Source: JBEVNX01 sp040507895 (lineage in GTDB: Bacteria > Desulfobacterota > Binatia > JACPRU01). From it: a stretch of 14,086 nucleotides of DNA. Shown here in pieces: positions 6,630-13,851 of the stretch; position 1 is the first letter of the stretch, and every line of letters begins with the position of its first letter. A model generated the notes under the pieces. That model was not told where the DNA came from. It searched no databases and worked only from the letters and a program-made list of their open reading frames with translations. The position numbers were made by a program, and so were the translations under genes. The stretch lies in contig JBEVNX010000093.1 of the NCBI GenBank assembly GCA_040507895.1, forward strand, positions 1 through 14,086, read 5' to 3'.

Positions 6630-8758
6630 GGTCCGACGACCGGCTGGGTCTCGACCGGATTGTCGACGGGAGGCGGTCCGTAGTCGACGCCGGGCTTGCG
6701 CACGACCTGGTGAATCGGTTCTCTCGCCGCTCCGAGCACGCGGCCCTCGAGCACCGTGATCGGCACGGGCGGGCGGAGGTCGTAGTAGTATCCGCGCGTC
6801 GTCAGTGAATACTCGTAGCGGTGACCTTGGTACGAGAACTTCCGTTTGTGGCCGCCCAGGCGATGGTCGCCGAGCCGCGCATACTTGCGGTGGCGGAGCA
6901 CGAAGTCGAAGAGGCGCACGGCACGGTTGTTCACCAGTCGGTGACAGCCGTGTGAGAACCGCCGGGCGATCGACGTGTAGTCGACGGAGCCGTGCGTACG
7001 GATCTGGTTGTCGAACAAACCCCCGTCGGGGAGCTGCCGGAGATGGATCGCCATCGCCAAGCCGTAGGCTGAGGCGAAGCCCGGCCCCATCACCTCGGTA
7101 TTCACCACCGTGACGGGTCCCTGTTTTCGATCGAGCACCTTCTTGGTCAGCAGATCCTTTCCCGGCGTGCGATCCGGAGGCAGCCACGCCGGTGCCGCGA
7201 CGATGTTCTTCCACACGCGGGGCCCGACGTCGGAGTTCTTGTACTTGAGGTATGTGTGGCCGTCGGCGCCGAGCTCGCTGCGCCAAGAGCCGATGGTCGT
7301 CCGCCAGCGTACGAGCGGTATCCTTTGCTCGCGCCACGTGGCGTAGAGCGTGAAGGTCGGATATCGCAGCCGCCGTTGTGTGAGCGGCTGGCCGCCGGCG
7401 CCGAAGGGAGCGTCGTACCAGACGTCGCCGCGATCGATCTCGGCGGAGAGATCCATCACGGCAGCGTAGTAGGGCGGCAACGGCGGGGGCTCGTAAGCGA
7501 CCCGCAGCGTCGCGAACGCCTCGGCGCTTTGCGCGCGCAGGAAGGCCTCGAGGTCCTGTGGCGTCGCGACACCCATCGCCGCGAGTAGCGTGGTGACGAA
7601 GTCGGCGATTAGGTTGGGCACAAGATGACGAACTCCCGCCTCGTCCACGTAAGTGGGGTTATCGCCGCCCTTGCCGGCGGAACCGTCTTCCAGGATCCCC
7701 GCAGCATCGGCGACGCGCTCGGCGAGTATTCTCTTCAGCGTCTCGAAGTGAAGCATTCCCGGCGGCTGCTGCAGCGCTTCCCTGGTTTCCCCGCTGACGA
7801 ATCCCCAGCCGAAGATGTCGTTCTTGCGCTCGAACTCGGCGAGCGCGCGGTGTGTCGCGAGGTCGAAAGCTCCCGGCGTGAACCGCTCCGGCGCAAGCAA
7901 CTCCTCGCACACCAGACGATCCTGAACGGCACGCACCGCGCGTAGCCGCGCTTGGCCTACTCGATAGCGTTCGAGGAGCGTCGGATCGACGGCCGCGAGC
8001 TTCGCGGCGGTCTCCTCGGGGGTGAGATGCGCCGCGTCCTCGCCGAGAGCGCCGAGACGCTCGGCAACCCGAGTCGCATCGTCGACGGCCTGAGAGTACT
8101 CGGTGCGGGCCTGCTCTTGGCCCTGGAAGCTGATCTCGAATTGCGCTGCGCGAAGGGCTTCGACGTCGACTGCGTCGTAGCAGGCTTTGCCGGAGTCCCG
8201 TTCGACGCGGCGCGCGAGGACCGACAGCGTGGGCGGAATGCCGTACACCTCGAGAAAGCCGTGCGCGCGCTCGCGCTGCAGTTCCGCCCATGCCCGGTCG
8301 AGCGCCCGCTGCTCGTCGGGCGAGAGCTGGGTCGGATCCGAAGAGCGCAGTGCGGCGGGCACGCTCGACAGCACCGCCCCGCGGCCAGCGGGGCTCCGGA
8401 GAAAGAGCTCGTCTTGTGTAACCGAGTCGTTGGCGAGCGCGACGAACGTCGAGCGGTAAGGATTCGGCTTCGAAGGCGTGCCGGCTCCATCGCTGTCGCT
8501 GAAGAGGAACGGCGCCCAGCCGTCGGAAAGGTCGACGACCAACAGCCGGGCTTGCTTCGCGGCCTCGACCGTATCCCGGCGGGGACCCTCGGGGCCGAGT
8601 AGCCACACTTCCCCGGCGGCAAGCGGTCGTGAGTCGTCCCAACGGAGCGCGGCAGCCGTCGAGGCGCCTGTGAAGGCGACGAAGACGAGCGCGATCAGAG
8701 CGAAGCGAAGACGACCGTACACGGCCCGCCAATCATTATATACGCCGCGGTTGCGCAT
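6626..8758 (-). CDS. Large L,D-transpeptidase (YkuD domain, YcbB-like)
   Basis: The 710-aa product has a membrane/signal segment at about residues 18-37 (RFALIALVFVAFTGASTAAA), a long helical and PG-binding-like region (LAEFERKNDIFGWGFVSGET), and a C-terminal YkuD catalytic domain. The active site is HGSVDYTSIARRFSHGCHR, with H589, H603 and nucleophile C605; these enzymes use the Cys to form 3-3 meso-DAP cross-links or attach proteins to peptidoglycan. It is much longer than minimal YkuD proteins and in the range of YcbB/LdtD. It is periplasmic, anchored or exported. The start is uncertain: ATG 8758 is used, but GTG at 8722 would place the hydrophobic segment close to the N-terminus. It overlaps mepA by 4 nt, forming a two-gene peptidoglycan unit. 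Confidence 0.85.
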   Translation of the reverse strand: MRNRGVYNDWRAVYGRLRFALIALVFVAFTGASTAAALRWDDSRPLAAGEVWLLGPEGPRRDTVEAAKQARLLVVDLSDGWAPFLFSDSDGAGTPSKPNPYRSTFVALANDSVTQDELFLRSPAGRGAVLSSVPAALRSSDPTQLSPDEQRALDRAWAELQRERAHGFLEVYGIPPTLSVLARRVERDSGKACYDAVDVEALRAAQFEISFQGQEQARTEYSQAVDDATRVAERLGALGEDAAHLTPEETAAKLAAVDPTLLERYRVGQARLRAVRAVQDRLVCEELLAPERFTPGAFDLATHRALAEFERKNDIFGWGFVSGETREALQQPPGMLHFETLKRILAERVADAAGILEDGSAGKGGDNPTYVDEAGVRHLVPNLIADFVTTLLAAMGVATPQDLEAFLRAQSAEAFATLRVAYEPPPLPPYYAAVMDLSAEIDRGDVWYDAPFGAGGQPLTQRRLRYPTFTLYATWREQRIPLVRWRTTIGSWRSELGADGHTYLKYKNSDVGPRVWKNIVAAPAWLPPDRTPGKDLLTKKVLDRKQGPVTVVNTEVMGPGFASAYGLAMAIHLRQLPDGGLFDNQIRTHGSVDYTSIARRFSHGCHRLVNNRAVRLFDFVLRHRKYARLGDHRLGGHKRKFSYQGHRYEYSLTTRGYYYDLRPPVPITVLEGRVLGAAREPIHQVVRKPGVDYGPPPVDNPVETQPVVGP
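8735..8740 (-). promoter_or_regulatory. TATAAT box near the L,D-transpeptidase start
   Basis: A perfect TATAAT lies on the minus strand in a short AT-rich island, unusual in this GC-rich window. No good -35 box is seen 16-18 nt upstream. If it is a -10 box, transcription would begin near 8728, inside the reading frame from ATG 8758, favouring a later start such as GTG 8722. Confidence 0.3.
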
Positions 8759-8839
8759 AGAAGAGCCCAGCGCCGTTTGGGGGCCTTCCCCGGAACGCAG
8801 GTTGACGCCGTCGTTCGATGAGAAGACCGTCGCGGCTAG

Positions 8840-9634
8840 TTAGCTCTTTGGCAGCGGAGCGAACCGCGGGCCGCGCCGCTCGACGAAGCTCGCTACCCCT
8901 TCTTTGAAGTCGGGCCGCTTGAGCGAGGCGACCATCAGCTCGTTCGACTCGCGCAGAGCCGTGGCGAGGTCGGTCTCGTAGTGGCGGTACACTTGGTGCT
9001 TGATCGCCGCCATCGCTGCGGGTGAACAGTTGGCCGCGAGATCGCGAGCGTAGGCGGCGACCGTATCTTGAAGGTCGTGCGGCGCGACTACACGATCGAC
9101 CAGTCCCATGCTGAGCGCCTCTTCGGCCAGTACGACACGGCCCGAGAGAAGCAAGTCGAGCGCGCGCGACGGCCCGACGACCCGCGGCAGGACCCACGAG
9201 GAGCCATGCTCGGCGATGAGGCCGCGGCGGACGAAAGCGGTGGTGAACTTGGCGCCGGCGGCCGCGAAGCGCAGGTCGCACATCAATGCGTGCACGAGCC
9301 CGAGGCCTGCGCAAGCGCCGTTGATCGCTGCGAGGAGCGGTTTGCGGATCGTCAATGGGAAGGTCTGAGGCTTGTCGGAGTGTGCCGGCGCTGCGCCCGA
9401 CCCGATGCCGCGCAGCATGTCCATGTCCGCGCCGGCGCAGAACCCTTTACCGGCACCCGTGACGACGATCACGCGCACCTCCGGATCCCCGTCGCAGCTC
9501 TCGAGCAGCCCGAAGTAGCGAGCCTCCAAGTCCGCCGTCCAGGCATTGAGTCGGTCGGGCCGATTGAGCGTCAGCTTCGCGACACCGTCGCGGAGCTCGT
9601 AGAGAACGACTTCGTTGGAAGAGCCGTTTGCCAT
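8840..9634 (-). CDS. Enoyl-CoA hydratase/isomerase (crotonase) family protein
   Basis: The 264-aa product has the crotonase fold: VAKLTLNRPDRLNAW near the N-terminus, the oxyanion-hole segment GAGKGFCAGADM (about residues 60-71), KPLLAAINGACAGLG and the trimerisation helix at the C-terminus. In canonical enoyl-CoA hydratase two glutamates activate water; at those positions this protein has F (TTAFVRRGL) and D (SRALDLLLSG), so ordinary hydratase activity is doubtful. A Glu nearby (GLIAEHGSSW) could act instead, as in related isomerase-like clades. It probably acts on a CoA thioester in the cytosol; the substrate is unknown. It follows gor on the same strand after about 102 nt. Confidence 0.85.
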   Translation of the reverse strand: MANGSSNEVVLYELRDGVAKLTLNRPDRLNAWTADLEARYFGLLESCDGDPEVRVIVVTGAGKGFCAGADMDMLRGIGSGAAPAHSDKPQTFPLTIRKPLLAAINGACAGLGLVHALMCDLRFAAAGAKFTTAFVRRGLIAEHGSSWVLPRVVGPSRALDLLLSGRVVLAEEALSMGLVDRVVAPHDLQDTVAAYARDLAANCSPAAMAAIKHQVYRHYETDLATALRESNELMVASLKRPDFKEGVASFVERRGPRFAPLPKS

Positions 9635-9678
9635 GCGATACCTCCCGGGCGAGATCTCAGGTCCTTATCGCGGATCGA

Positions 9679-9695
9679 CCGCCTGTAGAAGGCGG
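9679..9695 (-). terminator. Short GC hairpin between gor and the crotonase gene
   Basis: CCGCC (9679-9683) and GGCGG (9691-9695) can pair around a 7-nt loop, 42 nt beyond the gor stop on the minus strand. No U tract follows, so termination is uncertain; it could be a processing or stability hairpin within a gor-crotonase transcript. Confidence 0.25.
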
Positions 9696-9736
9696 GGAAG
9701 GGCGATCGCCGTCGCGGCTCCGTCGCGGGCGACCGC

Positions 9737-11098
9737 TCACTCGGGATCGAACGCCTTCTCGCGCATCGTGACAAACTCCTCCGCGCTGGTCGGGTGAATG
9801 CCGATCGTGGCGTCGAAGTGCGCCTTGGTCGCATTGGCGCGCATCGCGACGGCGAGCCCCTGGATGATCTCTCCCGCGTCCGCGCCGATCATGTGGCAGC
9901 CGACCACGCGCTCCGTGGCTCGGTCGACGACGAGCTTCATCATGGCCTGCTCGTCCCGTCCAGAAAGCGTGTGCTTCAGAGGCCGAAACGTCGACCGGTA
10001 GACGTCTATCCTCCGCAAGCGCTCGCGCGCCTCGGCCTCGGTCAGTCCGACCGTGCCGAGGTTCGGCTGACTGAACACCGCCGTCGGTACGTCGCGGTAG
10101 TCCATCGGCGTCGGATTGCCGCGGAACACGGTCTCGACGAAGGCGCGCGCCTCGGCGATCGCCACCGGAGTCAAGTTGAGGCGGTTGGTGCAGTCCCCGA
10201 TCGCATAGATGTTCGGCACCGAGGAGCGCGAGAACGGATCCACACGTACCGCGCTTTCGCCGTCGAGCTCGATCCCCGCCTCCTCGAGACCGATGCCGGC
10301 CGTGTTGGGCTTTCTGCCCATCGCGGACATCACGGCGTCCGCTTCCAGCCGGCGGCCGTCGCTCAGCGTGGCCCGCAGGCCCGACGAGGACCGTTCGATA
10401 CGCTCGATCGTCGTGTCGAAGCGGAGGTCGATGCCGCGCTTGCGCATCTCCGTGGCCAGCGCGGAGCGCAGATCGTCGTCGAAGCCGCGAAGATACAGCG
10501 GACCGCGATGCACCAGTGTGACCTCAGCGCCGAGACCGTGAAAGATGCCGGCGAACTCGACGGCGATGTAGCCGCCGCCGCCGATCACCACGCGGCTCGG
10601 CAGCTTTTCGAGATGGAAAGCTTCGTTCGAGGTGATGAGATGCTCCCCGCCCGGGATCGGCGGCTTCCACGGCCAACCGCCGGTCGCCACGAGGATCGTC
10701 TCGGCACTGTGGCGCCGGCCGCCGAGCGTGACGGTGTGCGGATCGACGAGCGAGGCGTGACCTTCGACGATGCGGGCACCAGCGCCCTCGAGGAGTCGGC
10801 GATAGACTCCGTTCAGGCGCATGATCTCCTTGTCCTTCGCCCGGATCAGCGCTGGCCAATCGACGCGCCGATCGCCGACCGTCCAACCGAACCCGGCCGC
10901 ATCTTTGAAGTGTTCGGCGAACTCCGCCGCATAGACGAGGAGCTTCTTCGGGATGCAGCCGACGTTGACGCAGGTGCCGCCGAGATACCGCTCTTCGAAC
11001 ACCGCGACCCTCGCACCGAGCGAGGCCGCGAGCCGGCTCGCTCGAACACCGCCGGAGCCAGCACCGAGCGTGATCAGATCGAAGTCGTAGCGAGCCAT
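9737..11098 (-). CDS. gor: Glutathione-disulfide reductase
   Basis: The 453-aa product has the full-length pyridine nucleotide-disulfide oxidoreductase layout. The FAD motif GAGSGG is at residues 12-17, and the redox disulfide is C43/C48 in GGTCVNVGCIPKK. The NADPH domain has GGGGYIAVEFAG (about 173-184) with R198 and R204, which fit NADPH preference. The FAD segment YAIGD is at about 298-302 and the active-site H435/E440 in HPTSAEEFVTMR. The last motif and LRGFD favour glutathione reductase over dihydrolipoamide, mercuric or trypanothione reductase. It keeps cytosolic glutathione reduced and could indirectly supply reducing power for the selenoprotein at 48-710. Start ATG 11098 is at the family's usual position. 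Divergent from the acyl-CoA dehydrogenase gene at 11272. Confidence 0.92.
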   Translation of the reverse strand: MARYDFDLITLGAGSGGVRASRLAASLGARVAVFEERYLGGTCVNVGCIPKKLLVYAAEFAEHFKDAAGFGWTVGDRRVDWPALIRAKDKEIMRLNGVYRRLLEGAGARIVEGHASLVDPHTVTLGGRRHSAETILVATGGWPWKPPIPGGEHLITSNEAFHLEKLPSRVVIGGGGYIAVEFAGIFHGLGAEVTLVHRGPLYLRGFDDDLRSALATEMRKRGIDLRFDTTIERIERSSSGLRATLSDGRRLEADAVMSAMGRKPNTAGIGLEEAGIELDGESAVRVDPFSRSSVPNIYAIGDCTNRLNLTPVAIAEARAFVETVFRGNPTPMDYRDVPTAVFSQPNLGTVGLTEAEARERLRRIDVYRSTFRPLKHTLSGRDEQAMMKLVVDRATERVVGCHMIGADAGEIIQGLAVAMRANATKAHFDATIGIHPTSAEEFVTMREKAFDPE

Positions 11099-11229
11099 CG
11101 TCGCGCCCTCAACGCAACCGCCGCAGCCGTAGCGGCAGCAACCCCCCGGGTTCCGTTCGGTTCCGGCTTCTTTCTCCCGCTCTTTGAGTCCAGATCTCCG
11201 GGGAGTCTACCCGAATCGCCGAGTTTGTC

Positions 11230-11253
11230 GTAGGAGTCTTCCGCGAAGACTAC
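11230..11253 (+). promoter_or_regulatory. Hairpin upstream of the second acyl-CoA dehydrogenase
   Basis: GTCTTC (11236-11241) and GAAGAC (11245-11250) form a perfect 6-bp stem around CGC, extended by GTA/TAC after a short bulge. It lies 8 nt before the GGAG at 11261-11264 and 19 nt before the ATG, so it would be in the 5' untranslated region or overlap a promoter in the 173-nt gap between the divergent genes. It could be an operator half-site pair or an mRNA structure. Confidence 0.35.
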
Positions 11254-11271
11254 GGCAGAAGGAGAACGCGC

Positions 11272-12480
11272 ATGAACCTGCAACCCGATGAGAAGACGCA
11301 GCAGCTCCTGAAGAGGCTCCGCGCTTTCATGGACGAGCACGTCTATCCGAACGAAGCGGAGATGCACCGCCAGCACGATTCGCTGCCGGATCGCTGGATG
11401 GTGCCGCCGCTTCTCGACGAGCTCAAGAAGAAGGCACGCGCCGCGGACCTGTGGAACCTGTTTCTTCCCGAGAGCAAGCGGGGCGGCGGGCTCACCAACC
11501 TGCAATACGCGTTCCTCTGCGAGGAGATGGGCAAGGTGGTCTTCGCTTCCGAGGTCTTCAACTGCTCGGCCCCCGACACCGGAAACATGGAAGTCATCGA
11601 GCGCTACGGCAACGAAGAGCAGAAGAAGCAGTGGCTCGAGCCGCTGCTCGCGGGCGAGATCCGCTCGGCGTTCGCGATGACCGAGCCGGCCGTCGCGTCC
11701 TCGGACGCCACCAACATTCAGACCGAGATCCGCCGCGAAGGCGATCAGTACGTCATCAATGGCCGCAAGTGGTTCACCTCGGGCATCCACGATCCGCGGT
11801 GCAAGATCCTCATCCTGATGGGCAAGACCGATCCCAAGGCGGCGGACAGCCATCGTCAACAGAGCATGATCCTCGTGCCGCGCGACACGCCCGGGATCAA
11901 GCTGAACCGCTGGCTGCCTGTGTTCGGCTACGACGACGCGCCACACGGGCACGGCGATGTGACGTTCGACAACGTACGCGTACCGGCGAAGAATCTTTTG
12001 CTCGGCGAGGGGCGCGGCTTCGAGATCGCTCAGGGCCGGCTCGGCCCGGGCCGCATCCACCACTGCATGCGCACCATCGGCGTGGCGGAGCGCGCGCTCT
12101 CCATCATGTGCAAGCGGCTGCTCAGCCGCACCGCGTTCGGCAAGCGCATCGCCGAGCATTCGGTGTGGGAGGAGCGCGTCGCCGACGCGCGCATCGAGAT
12201 CGAATGCTCGCGGCTCCTGACCCTGAAGGCGGCATGGATGATGGACACCGCGGGCAACAAGGCGGCGCGAACCGAGATCGCCGCGATCAAAGTGAAGGCG
12301 CCGATCATGGCGCTCAAGATCATCGACGACGCCATTCAGGCGCACGGCGGCGGCGGAGTGACCGAGGACTTCGGCTTGGCGCGAATGTGGGCGCACATGC
12401 GCACGCTGCGGCTCGCGGACGGCCCGGACGAAGTGCACCGCCGCGCGATCGCGCGGATGGAGTTCCGCAAGTACATGTGA
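11272..12480 (+). CDS. Acyl-CoA dehydrogenase family protein (ACAD10/11-like)
   Basis: The 402-aa product has the three-domain acyl-CoA dehydrogenase fold: an N-terminal helical domain, the flavin segment SAFAMTEPAVASSDATNIQ, the beta domain (YVINGRKWFTSG) and the C-terminal helices with RTAFGKRI and DAIQAHGGGGVTEDFGLARMWAHMRTLRLADGPDEVH. The ADGPDEVH ending and the TEPAVASSDATN flavin loop are typical of the ACAD10/11-like clade, which handles long-chain, branched or hydroxylated acyl-CoAs. Electrons would go to ETF. It is a different subfamily from gcdH in the same window. GGAG 7 nt before ATG 11272 supports the start. It stands alone on its strand, converging on the CMD-family gene across a hairpin-rich gap. 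Confidence 0.9.
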   Translation: MNLQPDEKTQQLLKRLRAFMDEHVYPNEAEMHRQHDSLPDRWMVPPLLDELKKKARAADLWNLFLPESKRGGGLTNLQYAFLCEEMGKVVFASEVFNCSAPDTGNMEVIERYGNEEQKKQWLEPLLAGEIRSAFAMTEPAVASSDATNIQTEIRREGDQYVINGRKWFTSGIHDPRCKILILMGKTDPKAADSHRQQSMILVPRDTPGIKLNRWLPVFGYDDAPHGHGDVTFDNVRVPAKNLLLGEGRGFEIAQGRLGPGRIHHCMRTIGVAERALSIMCKRLLSRTAFGKRIAEHSVWEERVADARIEIECSRLLTLKAAWMMDTAGNKAARTEIAAIKVKAPIMALKIIDDAIQAHGGGGVTEDFGLARMWAHMRTLRLADGPDEVHRRAIARMEFRKYM

Positions 12481-12481
12481 T

Positions 12482-12495
12482 CGAGCGATCGCTCG
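12482..12495. terminator. 14-bp palindrome right after the acyl-CoA dehydrogenase stop
   Basis: CGAGCGATCGCTCG is a perfect palindrome one base after the TGA (12478-12480). It could form a 5-bp hairpin with a GATC loop as part of the transcript end. No T run follows; the larger inverted repeat 40 nt on is the stronger structure. Confidence 0.3.
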
Positions 12496-12534
12496 GCAAT
12501 TCGACGGGCGCTCGTGGCCTTGACAGCTGAAACC

Positions 12535-12610
12535 GGAAGCGGAATCGGCGAGGGCTTGCCTTGCTGACTGGTCGCCGTCCACGGCGGCGAGCCTCGCCGA
12601 TTCCGCTTCC
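12535..12610 (-). repeat. Dispersed intergenic hairpin repeat, copy 2 (inverted)
   Basis: The outer arms 12534-12553 and 12592-12611 are a perfect 20-bp inverted repeat (arm GGAAGCGGAATCGGCGAG plus flanking pairs), with a 38-nt centre that holds a second hairpin, CGCCG/CGGCG, at 12573-12586. Its reverse complement aligns with 779-854 at about 80% identity. It lies between the convergent acyl-CoA dehydrogenase and CMD-family genes, where a two-way terminator or REP-type element would be expected. Confidence 0.7.
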
Positions 12611-12630
12611 GTTTCGTCCGCTAAAGGGCG

Positions 12631-13140
12631 CTAGGGCATTTGCCACTTCTCGAGACAGGTCCTCCGGCTCACCATGTTGAAGTGGCTGCAGCAGAGGATG
12701 AGCTCGACCGCCTGACGGCGGCCGTAGCGATCGAGGATCGTCCGCAGCGCCTCGTCGCTGAGGCGGACGTCGCGGCTGATCTCTTCGGCAACGCGGCAGA
12801 GGAGTTGGCCGTCTTCGCCGAGTCCGACGACGGGGCCGTCGACGGCAAGCGCCGCGATCTCCGCGTCCGTGACGCCGACCCGGCGAGCGAGCGTGGCATG
12901 CTGCGTCCATTCGTACCTCGATCGCGTCACGTGAGCCACGCGCAAGATCGCGATCTCGCGCTTGCGGGCGTCGAGCTCCGTGCAGAAGAGCAGCGACAGG
13001 CCGTAGTCGACGAACGGCTTCAAGTTGGCGGGCGCGTTGGCCGGCATGCGGAAGATGTTGAGCGCCGGTAGCGAATCGAGGATTTCACGGAGCTCGGGCG
13101 TGAGCTCGGCATCTGTCGGCAGCGGGATCGTCACGGGCAT
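12631..13140 (-). CDS. Carboxymuconolactone decarboxylase (CMD/AhpD-like) family protein
   Basis: The 169-aa all-helical product shows the CMD core: LDARKREIAILRVAHVTRSRYEWTQHATLARRVGVTDAEIAAL at about residues 57-98, then helices with LCRVAEEISRD and LILCCSHFNMVSR. AhpD-type peroxidases carry E-x-x-C-x-x-C-x-x-x-H at this point; here the segment is YEWTQHA, with no CxxC, so peroxidase or disulfide reductase activity is unlikely. Related proteins without the cysteines sit near catabolic genes, and their roles are largely unknown. The start is ATG 13140, with GGAGAA a few bases upstream; an in-frame extension to 13272 has no such support. It is divergent from msrB. Confidence 0.85.
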   Translation of the reverse strand: MPVTIPLPTDAELTPELREILDSLPALNIFRMPANAPANLKPFVDYGLSLLFCTELDARKREIAILRVAHVTRSRYEWTQHATLARRVGVTDAEIAALAVDGPVVGLGEDGQLLCRVAEEISRDVRLSDEALRTILDRYGRRQAVELILCCSHFNMVSRRTCLEKWQMP

Positions 13141-13307
13141 CGGGTTCTCCTTCGGGTCAGATCGGTCGTCGTGCGCCGCCTTACGAACGGCGGGGCTCGC
13201 GCTCGGAGCAGGGGACGCCGATACCCGTGCCCGCGTCCCACCGGCAAGCGAGGGGCGACGAACCGCGAGCATTCATTTTCGGCGAGAATCGCGCCAGTCT
13301 GAAGGGG

Positions 13308-13335
13308 GGAACTTGCGATCGGGCCCGTTTGTTCC
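13308..13335. promoter_or_regulatory. Imperfect palindrome upstream of msrB
   Basis: GGAAC (13308-13312) and GTTCC (13331-13335) flank a central perfect palindrome CGGGCCCG (13320-13327), about 22 nt before the msrB ATG in the 216-nt gap between the divergent CMD-family and msrB genes. The arms are not evenly spaced about the centre. Possible operator; weak evidence. Nothing else was recognised in this gap apart from the two ribosome binding sites. Confidence 0.2.
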
Positions 13336-13356
13336 GAGGGTGACAGGAGTTCGACC

Positions 13357-13851
13357 ATGGACATGAGACGGAGGAGCTTCGTCGTGGGCACACTCACTAC
13401 GCTGCTGTTCGGCGCGCGCCGCGGCCGCGCCAAGGATAAGCTGCCGGCGGGCATCCAGCCGGTCACGCGCTCGGAAGAGGAATGGCGGAGGATCCTCACC
13501 CCCGAGCAGTTTGCGGTGCTCCGCGAGGAAGCGACCGAGCCGCCCGGCTCGAGCCCGCTGGATCACGAGAAGCGCGAAGGGACCTTCGTGTGCGCCGGCT
13601 GCGAGCTGGCGCTGTTCACCTCGAAGATGAAGTTCGACAGCGGCACCGGCTGGCCTAGCTTCTTCACGACGATCGAGGGCCACGTCGGCACCAAGCGCGA
13701 TTTCGCCCTCATCCTGCCGCGCACGGAGTATCACTGCATTCGTTGCGGTGGCCATCAGGGCCACGTGTTCAACGACGGTCCACCGCCGACCGGGCAGCGG
13801 TGGTGCAACAACGGCGTCGCGCTCCAGTTCGTCCCGGGGAAGGTCGCGTGA
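13357..13851 (+). CDS. msrB: Exported peptide-methionine (R)-S-oxide reductase
   Basis: The 164-aa product begins with a twin-arginine-like leader (MRRRSFVVGTLTTLLFG, mature part from about residue 24). The SelR/MsrB domain follows: zinc cysteines C79/C82 (CAGC) and C127/C130 (CIRC), the FDSGTGWPSF motif, GHQGHVFNDGPPPTGQRWC and catalytic C150 in RWCNNGVAL. Many MsrB proteins carry a resolving Cys in SGCGWPSF; here it is Thr, and no other free Cys remains, so this is a one-Cys type that must be regenerated by an outside thiol. It would repair methionine-R-sulfoxide in envelope proteins. AGGAG at 13345-13349 fits ATG 13357. The stop overlaps the msrA start. Confidence 0.92.
   Translation: MDMRRRSFVVGTLTTLLFGARRGRAKDKLPAGIQPVTRSEEEWRRILTPEQFAVLREEATEPPGSSPLDHEKREGTFVCAGCELALFTSKMKFDSGTGWPSFFTTIEGHVGTKRDFALILPRTEYHCIRCGGHQGHVFNDGPPPTGQRWCNNGVALQFVPGKVA

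Noticed and set aside
9794..11233. Plus-strand ORF of 479 codons opposite gor
   Set aside because: Its mirror is the clear glutathione reductase gene; the sequence is Arg/Asp/Ala-rich low-information translation without motifs.
11074..12582. Minus-strand ORF of 502 codons opposite the second acyl-CoA dehydrogenase
   Set aside because: It is a shadow of a well-supported gene, with no ribosome binding site and no family motifs.
13141..13272. Longer start for the CMD-family protein at 13272
   Set aside because: The extra 44 residues are low-complexity with no family similarity, and a good ribosome binding site precedes ATG 13140.
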